From Clostridia bacterium (GTDB lineage Bacteria > Bacillota > Clostridia > Oscillospirales > Acutalibacteraceae), in the NCBI GenBank assembly GCA_017626295.1, contig JAGAJB010000038.1, positions 62,001 to 126,000 of the forward strand: a DNA stretch of 64,000 bases, written 5' to 3'. Each line of letters opens with the position of its first letter. Position 1 is the first letter of the stretch. This document shows positions 8,994 to 15,712 of this stretch, piece by piece. The notes beneath the pieces are model-generated. The model worked only from the letters and a program-made list of their open reading frames with translations, was not told where the DNA came from and ran no database searches. Position numbers and translations under genes: made by a program.

Positions 8994-10061
8994 ATGAACT
9001 TTGAAATTTCCAATGATTTTGAAGACGTTACTCAGATAAAGGTAATCGGTGTCGGCGGTGGCGGCGGAAACGCTATTAACCGTATGGTTAGTTCAGGTGT
9101 TCAGGGCGTTGAATTTATCGCCGTTAATACAGATAAACAGGTTCTTACATTTTCTAAGGCTACTCACAAAATTCAGATCGGTGAAAAGGTAACAGGCGGC
9201 CGCGGTGCAGGTGCTCGCCCCGAAATGGGTCTTAAAGCAGCCGAAGAAAGCAGAGATGCTATCGTTGATGCTCTCAGCGGTGCTAACATGGTATTTATCA
9301 CAGCCGGTATGGGCGGTGGCACAGGTACAGGTGCTGCACCCGCTATCGCTGAAATTGCTAAAAGTAGCGGTATCCTCACAGTAGGTATCGTTACAAAACC
9401 CTTCGCATTTGAAGGTAAGAGAAGAATGCAGCAGGCTGAAGCAGGTATCGCAGAACTTGCACAGCACGTTGACAGCCTTATTGTTATCCCCAACGAAAGA
9501 CTTAAACTCGTTTCCGATCAGAAAATCACATTTGCTAACGCTTTCGATGTTGCAGATGACGTTCTTCGCCAGGGTGTTAAGAGCATTTCCGAACTTATCA
9601 AAGTTCCCGGTCTTATCAACCTCGACTTTGCTGACGTTACAGCAGTTATGAAGGATGCAGGACATGCTCATATGGGTGTTGGCCGTGCTTCCGGTAAAGA
9701 AAAGGCAGAGGCTGCAGCAAACGCAGCAGTTTCAAGTCCTCTTCTTGAAACAACAATTCAGGGTGCTAAGGGCGTAATCATCAGCATTACATCTTCACCC
9801 GACATCACACTTGATGATGTTGACGTTGCAGCAAGCATCATTGCTGAGGCAGCAGATGCTGATGCAAACATTATTTTCGGTGTTGCTTTCGACGAAAAAC
9901 TTGATGACGAAATGATTGTTACAGTTATTGCAACAGGTTTCGGCACAGATTCTAACGGCATTGCAAACAAATCCGGTGCAGCCGTTGCTTCTGACGGAGT
10001 TTCCTCAGCAGACGAAGATGACGGCGATATCGTTGACATCCTCGGACTTTTCAAAAAATAA
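8994..10061 (+). CDS. ftsZ: cell division GTPase FtsZ
   Basis: Tubulin homologue of 355 residues that forms the Z-ring. The nucleotide-binding [11 protein letters not shown] segment is near residue 21 and the tubulin signature [10 protein letters not shown] near 107-116. The globular core ends near residue 316. The linker is short (about 25 acidic/Ser-rich residues), and the extreme C-terminus reads [11 protein letters not shown] instead of the usual (D/E)IPxFLR-type peptide that binds FtsA, SepF and ZipA-like partners. No ftsA precedes it. An AGGAGGAAG site precedes the ATG, and a strong terminator closes the unit. Confidence 0.97.
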   Translation: MNFEISNDFEDVTQIKVIGVGGGGGNAINRMVSSGVQGVEFIAVNTDKQVLTFSKATHKIQIGEKVTGGRGAGARPEMGLKAAEESRDAIVDALSGANMVFITAGMGGGTGTGAAPAIAEIAKSSGILTVGIVTKPFAFEGKRRMQQAEAGIAELAQHVDSLIVIPNERLKLVSDQKITFANAFDVADDVLRQGVKSISELIKVPGLINLDFADVTAVMKDAGHAHMGVGRASGKEKAEAAANAAVSSPLLETTIQGAKGVIISITSSPDITLDDVDVAASIIAEAADADANIIFGVAFDEKLDDEMIVTVIATGFGTDSNGIANKSGAAVASDGVSSADEDDGDIVDILGLFKK

Positions 10062-10068
10062 TAAAAAA

Positions 10069-10098
10069 ACTGACCGGATTATACCGGTCAGTTTTTTT
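10069..10098 (+). terminator. Rho-independent terminator after ftsZ
   Basis: A 9-bp perfect stem, ACTGACCGG (10069-10077) with CCGGTCAGT (10084-10092), has a 6-base loop and is followed by a run of seven T. Confidence 0.9.
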
Positions 10099-10140
10099 AT
10101 ACTGAAATCGGAGTGTGCGCAAAGGCGCATAACTATATAT

Positions 10141-10899
10141 ATGAAAAAGAAGAAAAAACGCATTATAGACCGTGAATTTGTTGTTTTAGTAGTTGCATTT
10201 GTTTTTATATTAACTGCTATGTCAAGGTGTATTCCCGACGGCACAGCGCGACTTAGTTTGGGTCACAGCAACGTGGGGGAAAAAGCCATATCACTTACTT
10301 TTGATGACGGACCCTCCGGATATACAGAAAAATTACTTGACGGACTAAGCGAATACGATGCCAAAGTAACATTTTTTGTTATAGGTTCAAAGGCGGAGAA
10401 AAATCCCGAAACCGTACAACGTGCCTTTGATGAGGGTCATTTAATAGGTAATCACACTTACACTCACCCAAGATTAACACTTAAAAGTGTTGACGGTGCG
10501 AAAGAAGAGATTACACAGTGTTCCGATGTAATCAAAAATATAACAGGTGTTAAACCGTTCTTCGTAAGAGCACCTTACGGCGATGTAAGTGCATACCAAC
10601 TAAAAAAATTAAATACCTTTTTCATCAGTTGGTCTGCAAATATATATGACTGGGATGAAGATTCCGAAGATGAGATATATGAGCGCATTATGAAAAAAGC
10701 CGATGACGGCGAAATTATTCTTCTGCACGATACGAATGAAGCAACCGTAAACGCTGTTTTAAGAGCCATACCGGAACTTCAGGAGCAAGGTTATGAGTTT
10801 GTAAGGGTAGATGATTTATTAACCCGAAACGGCGATAAACTGGCAAAAGGCATTCCTTACAGAAAATGTGAATTCGAGAAAAGTCCTTTCGCTTTTTAA
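10141..10899 (+). CDS. polysaccharide deacetylase (NodB domain), membrane-anchored or secreted
   Basis: A 252-residue carbohydrate esterase family 4 protein. The Lys/Arg-rich start plus the hydrophobic stretch at about 11-25 form a signal anchor. The NodB domain carries the metal and catalytic motifs TFDDGP (about 53-58), HTYTH (about 105-109), RAPYG (about 143) and LLHD (about 194). Such enzymes remove N- or O-acetyl groups from peptidoglycan or related glycans; PdaA-like enzymes act in spore cortex formation. ATG 10141 was chosen because the upstream extension lies inside ftsZ and the terminator. The exact substrate cannot be read from the sequence. Confidence 0.88.
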   Translation: MKKKKKRIIDREFVVLVVAFVFILTAMSRCIPDGTARLSLGHSNVGEKAISLTFDDGPSGYTEKLLDGLSEYDAKVTFFVIGSKAEKNPETVQRAFDEGHLIGNHTYTHPRLTLKSVDGAKEEITQCSDVIKNITGVKPFFVRAPYGDVSAYQLKKLNTFFISWSANIYDWDEDSEDEIYERIMKKADDGEIILLHDTNEATVNAVLRAIPELQEQGYEFVRVDDLLTRNGDKLAKGIPYRKCEFEKSPFAF

Positions 10900-10904
10900 A
10901 AAAT

Positions 10905-10950
10905 AAAACCGCGATAACAAGAATAAACTTGTTATCGCGGTTTTGGTTTT
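10905..10950. terminator. Bidirectional terminator between deacetylase and permease genes
   Basis: A 17-bp perfect inverted repeat (10905-10921 with 10928-10944) around a 6-base loop is flanked by A and T runs. It serves the plus-strand deacetylase and the convergent minus-strand permease. Confidence 0.9.
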
Positions 10951-10956
10951 TATATT

Positions 10957-12390
10957 TTAGTTTTTCTTCTGCTTGGGTTTCATTAACAAAAGCCCTATTG
11001 CCATTATAACGGCAAATACTGCAAGGTAGAAGATAACGGGGCAAGCAAAACCCTGTCCTGCTTCCTTAGCAGCAATGTACGGAGCATAGCCGTGTGAGAA
11101 AAGTGCAGCAAATACCATAAATGCCGAGCCGATAAGACCGAGTGTGGGTAAAACGAATCTCTTAACAGGTGAAAGACCTTTTTCCTTTTTCATAAACATT
11201 ATGAACATAGGAATATAAAGAGCGTAAATTGTGATAATGGGAAGTTCAGAGGAGTCAAAACTGAATTTACCGAACCAAGGTGTAGTAAGGTTAGCACCGT
11301 AGAAGTAAACAAGCCAAGCAGAAACAATTACAAGACCTACGATACAGGAGTTTGAAGGCATACCTGATGCGGGGTCAATCTGCTTCATAAGGTTAACCTT
11401 GGGACCGTAACCGCGAACTGAAATGGAGTACATACCGCGGATACAACCGATAAGAAGACCGTTAAGTGTACCGAGGCAGGATACTGCAACGAAGAGGTTA
11501 AGTATGTTACCGAGAACGTTGCCGAAAACTGTTACGAATGCAGGTGCAGTACCTTCATCAATAAGTGTCTGAACGGGAGCACCGCCTGCAACACCGATAT
11601 AGTAGAATAAGTAAATTGCAATGATGATAATACCGCCTAAAACGAGAGCGATGGGAAGGTTCTTTTTGGAGTCCTTGATTTCAGAGTTGATTGAAGTAGC
11701 AAGAATCCAACCTTCGTAAGCGAAAGCGGTAGCAACAACTGCACCGAAAAGGGGAGTGAAATCGCCTGTGCCTGTTGCAAAGTTGGTAGCGAGAATTGTT
11801 GTGGGTTCTCCTGCGAAGTTGTGTGTACAACCGTAGATAGTACCGACAACAGCCATAAGAAGAAGGGGAATAAGTTTAATGAAAGTTGCACTGATCTGAA
11901 GTTTTCCTGCAAGTTTTGAGGAAAGGGTATTGACTGCGAATACAAAAATAAGAATGAAACCTGCAAGAAGGAAAGTTTCCGTACCTGTTACAGGGTCACC
12001 GTTAAGTTGAATATCGGGGTCAACAGAAACCAAGAAAGTAAGGAAATATCTTGCGGTAAGCCAGGCAAGAACAGAAGTCATTGCCGGAGTGTAAATTGTG
12101 GTAGTAAACCAACCCATCATATAGGCATATTTACTGCCGATGGTTGCCTCAGCATAGTCAACGAGTCCGTTAACTTTTTCATAGCGCTGAGCCATAACAC
12201 AGAATGCAAGCACGCAGAAAATCATAACAGCGCCACCGATAACCCATGCAAGAATACCCATAGGCATATCACCATTGGTTTTTTGAAGAATTGCCTGCGC
12301 TTTGAAGAAAACACCCGAACCTACAACAGTACCTACAACCATGCAGATAGCCATCAGAAGTCCGTATTGTTTCTTAAGACCTTTTTCCAT
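10957..12390 (-). CDS. APC-superfamily amino acid permease
   Basis: A 477-residue polytopic protein with about 12 hydrophobic segments. The first helix carries the APC consensus GTVVGSGVFF (about 20-29), the unwound substrate-binding region of this fold. The spacing of charged loops fits the LAT/serine-threonine exchanger branch of amino acid permeases. The substrate cannot be assigned. The AAGGTG site and ATG are well placed. It stands alone between a bidirectional terminator and its own promoter. Confidence 0.85.
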   Translation of the reverse strand: MEKGLKKQYGLLMAICMVVGTVVGSGVFFKAQAILQKTNGDMPMGILAWVIGGAVMIFCVLAFCVMAQRYEKVNGLVDYAEATIGSKYAYMMGWFTTTIYTPAMTSVLAWLTARYFLTFLVSVDPDIQLNGDPVTGTETFLLAGFILIFVFAVNTLSSKLAGKLQISATFIKLIPLLLMAVVGTIYGCTHNFAGEPTTILATNFATGTGDFTPLFGAVVATAFAYEGWILATSINSEIKDSKKNLPIALVLGGIIIIAIYLFYYIGVAGGAPVQTLIDEGTAPAFVTVFGNVLGNILNLFVAVSCLGTLNGLLIGCIRGMYSISVRGYGPKVNLMKQIDPASGMPSNSCIVGLVIVSAWLVYFYGANLTTPWFGKFSFDSSELPIITIYALYIPMFIMFMKKEKGLSPVKRFVLPTLGLIGSAFMVFAALFSHGYAPYIAAKEAGQGFACPVIFYLAVFAVIMAIGLLLMKPKQKKN

Positions 12391-12421
12391 AAAAACACCT
12401 TCTATATTTTATTTTTATTTC

Positions 12422-12450
12422 ATTATATTACCGTACTAAAGTTTTGTAAA
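12422..12450 (-). promoter_or_regulatory. Promoter of the permease gene
   Basis: Read on the minus strand, TTTACA (12445-12450) and TATAAT (12422-12427) have a 17-base spacer, 32 bases before the start codon. Confidence 0.65.
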
Positions 12451-12467
12451 GAAAAATTTTTTAACAC

Positions 12468-12914
12468 TCAATTATTGAAAAAGTGCTTATCAAGAATTTC
12501 TGAGGCAGTTATAACAAATTTAACACAGGGACGGGTTTTGTAATATTGTGCAGTTCTGGGGTCTGAAACAGGGGATGATTTGCCGACAGTTCCCAAAAGT
12601 TCTCTGCAAATATATGTGCTGTGTACGTCATTAAATTCTTGTGCCAGGGTTTGTATGAGTTTATAGTGAGCATCTTTTTTATCTTTATCGTCGGTATTTT
12701 CATATCCGCTTAAAAGACCTGCAACCATAAACATACCTGTAACTGCACCGCAAACTTCTCTGAGTCTGCCCATGCCGCCCCCAAAGGAAGAAGCAAGTTT
12801 CATAGCAGTTTTTTCTTCAATACCGCAATCTTCTGCGAAGGCAACAAAAACAGCCTGACTGCAATTGCAACCGCTTACAAATAACTCCGCGGCTTTCACT
12901 GAATGGTCTTTCAT
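12468..12914 (-). CDS. C_GCAxxG_C_C family redox-type protein
   Basis: A 148-residue small cytoplasmic protein. It matches the C_GCAxxG_C_C family by its SGCNCSQAV motif (about 14-22), the central FGGGMGRLREVCGAVTGM stretch (about 44-61) and a later CRELLG cysteine (about 103). Conserved cysteines are proposed to take part in redox or metal chemistry, but no member of the family has a settled function that can be read from here. It is transcribed as a single gene away from the GT2-GtrA operon. Confidence 0.8.
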   Translation of the reverse strand: MKDHSVKAAELFVSGCNCSQAVFVAFAEDCGIEEKTAMKLASSFGGGMGRLREVCGAVTGMFMVAGLLSGYENTDDKDKKDAHYKLIQTLAQEFNDVHSTYICRELLGTVGKSSPVSDPRTAQYYKTRPCVKFVITASEILDKHFFNN

Positions 12915-13025
12915 TATTTATATACCTCGTTTCAAAATACTAGGTTTATATTATAATATTTTCAGTAACTTGTAAAGAATAAATATCGGTAAGTTTTTAA
13001 TACATTTTTAAATTTTATCACCGTA

Positions 13026-13055
13026 TTGAAATAAGTGGAAGTTTTGTGTTATACT
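13026..13055 (+). promoter_or_regulatory. Promoter of the GT2-GtrA operon
   Basis: TTGAAA (13026-13031) and TATACT (13050-13055) are 18 bases apart, 36 bases upstream of the start codon. Confidence 0.6.
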
Positions 13056-13090
13056 GTCAATATAATAAAAATTTCGGTGAGGATTGCGAA

Positions 13091-14026
13091 ATGAAATTAT
13101 CTCTTGTTGTGCCGTGCTATAATGAGGAAGAAAACGTTCAGCGTTTCTTCGACGAAACCGAAAGAGTTTTCGGCGGTGTTATAAACAATTATGAAATTGT
13201 TTTTGTAAACGATGGCAGTACGGACAAAACACAGGAAAATTTAAAAGAAATCTATAAAATGCACAGCGATAAAGTTCAGGTGCTTACTTTCAGCCGTAAT
13301 TTCGGTAAAGAGGCGGCAATTTACGCAGGACTTTCAAGCTCAAAAGGGGATTTGGTTTGCATTATTGACGCTGATTTACAGCAACGCCCCGAAGTTGTTC
13401 TGGAGATGCTTAGGGTTATGGGTGAGGATGATAATACCGATTGCGTAACCGCTTACCAGGAAAACCGCAAGGAAAGTAAAATTATGTCGGGTGTTAAATC
13501 TGCATTTTATAAAGTGATAAATAAAATTGCTGACGTTGATTTTGTTAACGGTGCATCGGACTTCAGACTTATGAAAAGAACTATGGTGGACGCTATTCTC
13601 AATATGAGCGAATATCACCGCTTTTCAAAAGGCATTTTCAGTTGGGTAGGCTTTAACACAATATATATACCCTATACCGTTGCCGAGCGTGAATTCGGCG
13701 AGTCAAAGTGGAATTTTATAAAACTTCTTAAATACGCAGTTGACGGAATCATTTCTTTTTCAACATTTCCTTTAAAATTCGTAACCGCCATAGGTTTAAT
13801 TACGTCTTTTGCATCTGTAGTTTATCTTATAGCGGTAATAATCCAAAAACTTTTCTTCGGAATTGATGTTCCCGGTTACGCAACAATAGTAGTTCTCGTT
13901 CTGTTCCTTGGGGGAATACAACTTTTCTGCTTAGGGCTTTTAGGTGAATATCTTTCAAAAATCTATGTTCAGGTTAAGAACAGACCTATATATGTTTTAA
14001 AGGAGCATTTGGGCAAGGATGATTAA
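13091..14026 (+). CDS. GT2 family polyprenyl-phosphate glycosyltransferase (GtrB/DPM1-like)
   Basis: A 311-residue protein with an N-terminal GT-A domain and two C-terminal membrane segments (about 232-258 and 268-292). VVPCYNEEENV (about 6-16), VNDGSTDKT and the DAD metal motif in IIDADLQQ (about 93-100) mark the family that loads a sugar onto undecaprenyl phosphate. The partner gene downstream encodes a GtrA-type membrane protein, the usual pairing for export of the lipid-linked sugar. ATG 13091 is preferred because the GGTGAGG site precedes it and the longer frame lacks one. The sugar is unknown. Confidence 0.88.
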   Translation: MKLSLVVPCYNEEENVQRFFDETERVFGGVINNYEIVFVNDGSTDKTQENLKEIYKMHSDKVQVLTFSRNFGKEAAIYAGLSSSKGDLVCIIDADLQQRPEVVLEMLRVMGEDDNTDCVTAYQENRKESKIMSGVKSAFYKVINKIADVDFVNGASDFRLMKRTMVDAILNMSEYHRFSKGIFSWVGFNTIYIPYTVAEREFGESKWNFIKLLKYAVDGIISFSTFPLKFVTAIGLITSFASVVYLIAVIIQKLFFGIDVPGYATIVVLVLFLGGIQLFCLGLLGEYLSKIYVQVKNRPIYVLKEHLGKDD

Positions 14027-14489
14027 GAAAATTAAAGAACTTTTTATAAAGTATAAAGAAATTATACTTTATGCATTGTTCGGTGTTTTGACCACAGTTG
14101 CAAATTTAGCGGCATTTTTGTTAACAACGTATATTTTTGGTGAAGAATTATATCTTTTCAATAATACTGTTGCGTGGATAGCAGGTGTTGTGGTGGCTTT
14201 TGTCACCAATAAAATATGGGTTTTTAATTCAAAAAGTTGGAAATTAAAAGTTTGGGGAAAAGAATTTGTTGAGTTCGTTACGGCAAGACTTCTCAGTTTC
14301 GTTTTTGAAGAAGCGGGAATGCTGTTGTTTGTGGACGTTCTGAATGTGGGCGAAAAAGCCATAACCGTATTCGGCTTCAGCATAACAGGGCAAATAATAG
14401 TAAAACTACTGCTTTCCGTGGTAGTTGTAATTCTAAACTATGTTGCAAGTAAGTTTATAATATTTAAGAATAAAAAAAGTGAAAAATAA
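14019..14489 (+). CDS. GtrA-like membrane protein
   Basis: A 156-residue protein with four hydrophobic segments and the GtrA fold pattern: the early YALFGVLTTVANL segment and TNKIWVF after the second helix. GtrA proteins are thought to flip undecaprenyl-phosphate-linked sugars across the membrane, and the protein is encoded next to a GT2 enzyme as expected. Its start overlaps the GT2 gene by 8 bases, so the two are cotranslated. Confidence 0.85.
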   Translation: MIKKIKELFIKYKEIILYALFGVLTTVANLAAFLLTTYIFGEELYLFNNTVAWIAGVVVAFVTNKIWVFNSKSWKLKVWGKEFVEFVTARLLSFVFEEAGMLLFVDVLNVGEKAITVFGFSITGQIIVKLLLSVVVVILNYVASKFIIFKNKKSEK

Positions 14490-14495
14490 AAAATG

Positions 14496-14531
14496 CTGTT
14501 GCAAATCTAAAAAATTTGCAACAGTATTTTT
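14496..14531. terminator. Terminator between GtrA gene and tRNA-Arg
   Basis: An 11-bp stem, CTGTTGCAAAT (14496-14506) with ATTTGCAACAG (14514-14524), has A-rich sequence on the left and T-rich on the right. It can serve both convergent transcripts. Confidence 0.8.
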
Positions 14532-14533
14532 AT

Positions 14534-14608
14534 TGGCACCCCCAATAGGAATCGAACCTATAACTAACCCTTAGGAGGGGTTTATTATATCCATTTAACT
14601 ATGGAGGC
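14534..14608 (-). tRNA. tRNA-Arg (anticodon CCU)
   Basis: Read on the minus strand, a full cloverleaf folds. The acceptor stem GCCTCCA pairs with TGGGGGT. The anticodon stem is AACCC/GGGTT with loop CTCCTAA. The T arm is ATAGG-TTCGATT-CCTAT. The D stem is weak (GTTA/TAAT), and an encoded CCA ends the gene. It decodes AGG. The gene is unusually AT-rich for a tRNA. Confidence 0.92.
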
Positions 14609-14643
14609 AAATATGCTATAAATATAAATTAAACAACACATCA

Positions 14644-14671
14644 ATTATATCAAATCTTATTCTTTTGTCAA
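14644..14671 (-). promoter_or_regulatory. Promoter of tRNA-Arg
   Basis: On the minus strand, TTGACA (14666-14671) and TATAAT (14644-14649) are 16 bases apart, 36 bases before the mature 5' end. Confidence 0.75.
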
Positions 14672-14720
14672 GAGAACACGAGTAATGAAAACGGCTAAAA
14701 ACAACAGATACATTATCATC

Positions 14721-14749
14721 TTGATTTTTTCACTAAAAATGAATATAAT
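14721..14749 (+). promoter_or_regulatory. Promoter of the MNT-HEPN pair
   Basis: TTGATT (14721-14726) and a perfect TATAAT (14744-14749) have a 17-base spacer, 29 bases before the start codon. Confidence 0.7.
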
Positions 14750-14777
14750 ATAAATAGAAAGATTTGGAGGTGAAAAT

Positions 14778-15116
14778 ATGTGCACACAAACAATGTTAAA
14801 TAACATTTTGCAAAAGTTTGAAGAAAAAACTATTGCTATTTTTGGCGAAAAACTTGTTTCTATCGTTTTGTTCGGTTCTTATGCCAGGGGCGATTTTGAT
14901 GAAGAGTCTGATATTGATATTCTAATCCTTGCTGATATGCCCTCTGAAGAACTTGTGAATTACCGTGGCCATATTGATACCCTCTGCGGTGATTTACTGT
15001 GGGAATACGGCATTGTAGTTTCTGCTATTGAAAAGGATATTGAAACATACAACAAGTATTCAAAAATTTTGCCCTTTTATAAGAATATAGAGCAGGAAGG
15101 TGTTAAAATTGCTTAA
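14778..15116 (+). CDS. MNT-domain nucleotidyltransferase (type VII antitoxin-like)
   Basis: A 112-residue minimal nucleotidyltransferase. The GSYARGD...SDID stretch (about residues 34-48) is an exact GSX10DXD motif, the active site of MntA-type antitoxins. These transfer AMP from ATP onto a tyrosine of the HEPN toxin. A GGAGGTG site precedes the ATG. It overlaps the HEPN gene downstream, the classic MNT-HEPN order. Function as an antitoxin is inferred from family and context; many such pairs are still untested. Confidence 0.85.
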   Translation: MCTQTMLNNILQKFEEKTIAIFGEKLVSIVLFGSYARGDFDEESDIDILILADMPSEELVNYRGHIDTLCGDLLWEYGIVVSAIEKDIETYNKYSKILPFYKNIEQEGVKIA

Positions 15117-15507
15117 CGAAGATTTAATCAACCTTTCCAAAGCACGAATGGCTCACGCTGAAGATTGTTTGCGCGAAGCACGGCTTTTACTTGAAGGCAA
15201 CGAATACAAAGGTACGGCAAATCGTAGTTATTATGCGGCTTTTCATTCTTTGCGTGCAGTTTTGATTTTAGATGAATTTGATTCTAAAAAACACTCCGGA
15301 ATCATTGCAAAATTTAGAGAAATCTATTTAAAAACAGAATTATTTAATAAAGAGATTTCTGATTATATTTCTTCATTATTCAGAGTTCGCACCGCTAGTG
15401 ATTATGATGATTTTTTCATTGTTTCAAAAGAAGAGTCTGTGGAGCAACTTGAAAAAGCGGAAAAAATTGTTACTCAAATCAAGTCATATCTTAAAACCAA
15501 ATATTAA
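15109..15507 (+). CDS. HEPN-domain protein (HepT-like toxin)
   Basis: A helical HEPN protein of about 132 residues, the presumed RNase toxin of the MNT-HEPN pair. The RSYYAAFH segment (about residues 37-44) is an RX6H arrangement matching the RX4-6H catalytic motif. A neighbouring tyrosine could be the AMP acceptor. The start is most likely TTG 15109, because the AGGAAGG site (15094-15100) sits 8 bases upstream; the GTG at 15100 overlaps that site. The gene overlaps the antitoxin by 8 bases and ends at its own terminator. Confidence 0.8.
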   Translation: MLNEDLINLSKARMAHAEDCLREARLLLEGNEYKGTANRSYYAAFHSLRAVLILDEFDSKKHSGIIAKFREIYLKTELFNKEISDYISSLFRVRTASDYDDFFIVSKEESVEQLEKAEKIVTQIKSYLKTKY

Positions 15508-15528
15508 TTTTATTCTTTTTGATTTATA

Positions 15529-15559
15529 AACCATCGACGAAATAAGTCGGTGGTTTTTT
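15529..15559 (+). terminator. Terminator after the HEPN gene
   Basis: AACCATCGAC (15529-15538) pairs with GTCGGTGGTT (15546-15555), with one G-T pair, followed by a T run. Confidence 0.75.
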
Positions 15560-15616
15560 CATTTATTTTAATACTTTTCGCCCGTAAGTCTTACAACAGT
15601 ATTATTTTCATTTCTT

Positions 15617-15650
15617 TGCGACACAAAAATCTTATTTTTTACATTATAAT
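15617..15650 (+). promoter_or_regulatory. Candidate spoIIE promoter with a Spo0A-box-like site
   Basis: TATAAT lies at 15645-15650. TGCGACA at 15617-15623, one mismatch from the TTCGACA form of the 0A box, covers the region where the -35 box should be, and no good -35 hexamer is present. A Spo0A-dependent promoter with a 0A box near -35 is the arrangement known for Bacillus spoIIE. The match here is weak. Confidence 0.4.
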
Positions 15651-15712
15651 ACGACCGTTTTTTTACTGTGTTTTATATAAAATTGTAAAAAAACAGTCTT
15701 AGGAGAACATTT

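Noticed and set aside
9093-9671. Minus-strand open frame (192 codons) opposite ftsZ
   Set aside because: Antisense shadow of a clearly conserved gene; Cys/Thr-rich nonsense composition.
9916-10140. N-terminal extension of the deacetylase into ftsZ
   Set aside because: It would run through the ftsZ 3' end and its terminator; the basic start and signal anchor begin at ATG 10141.
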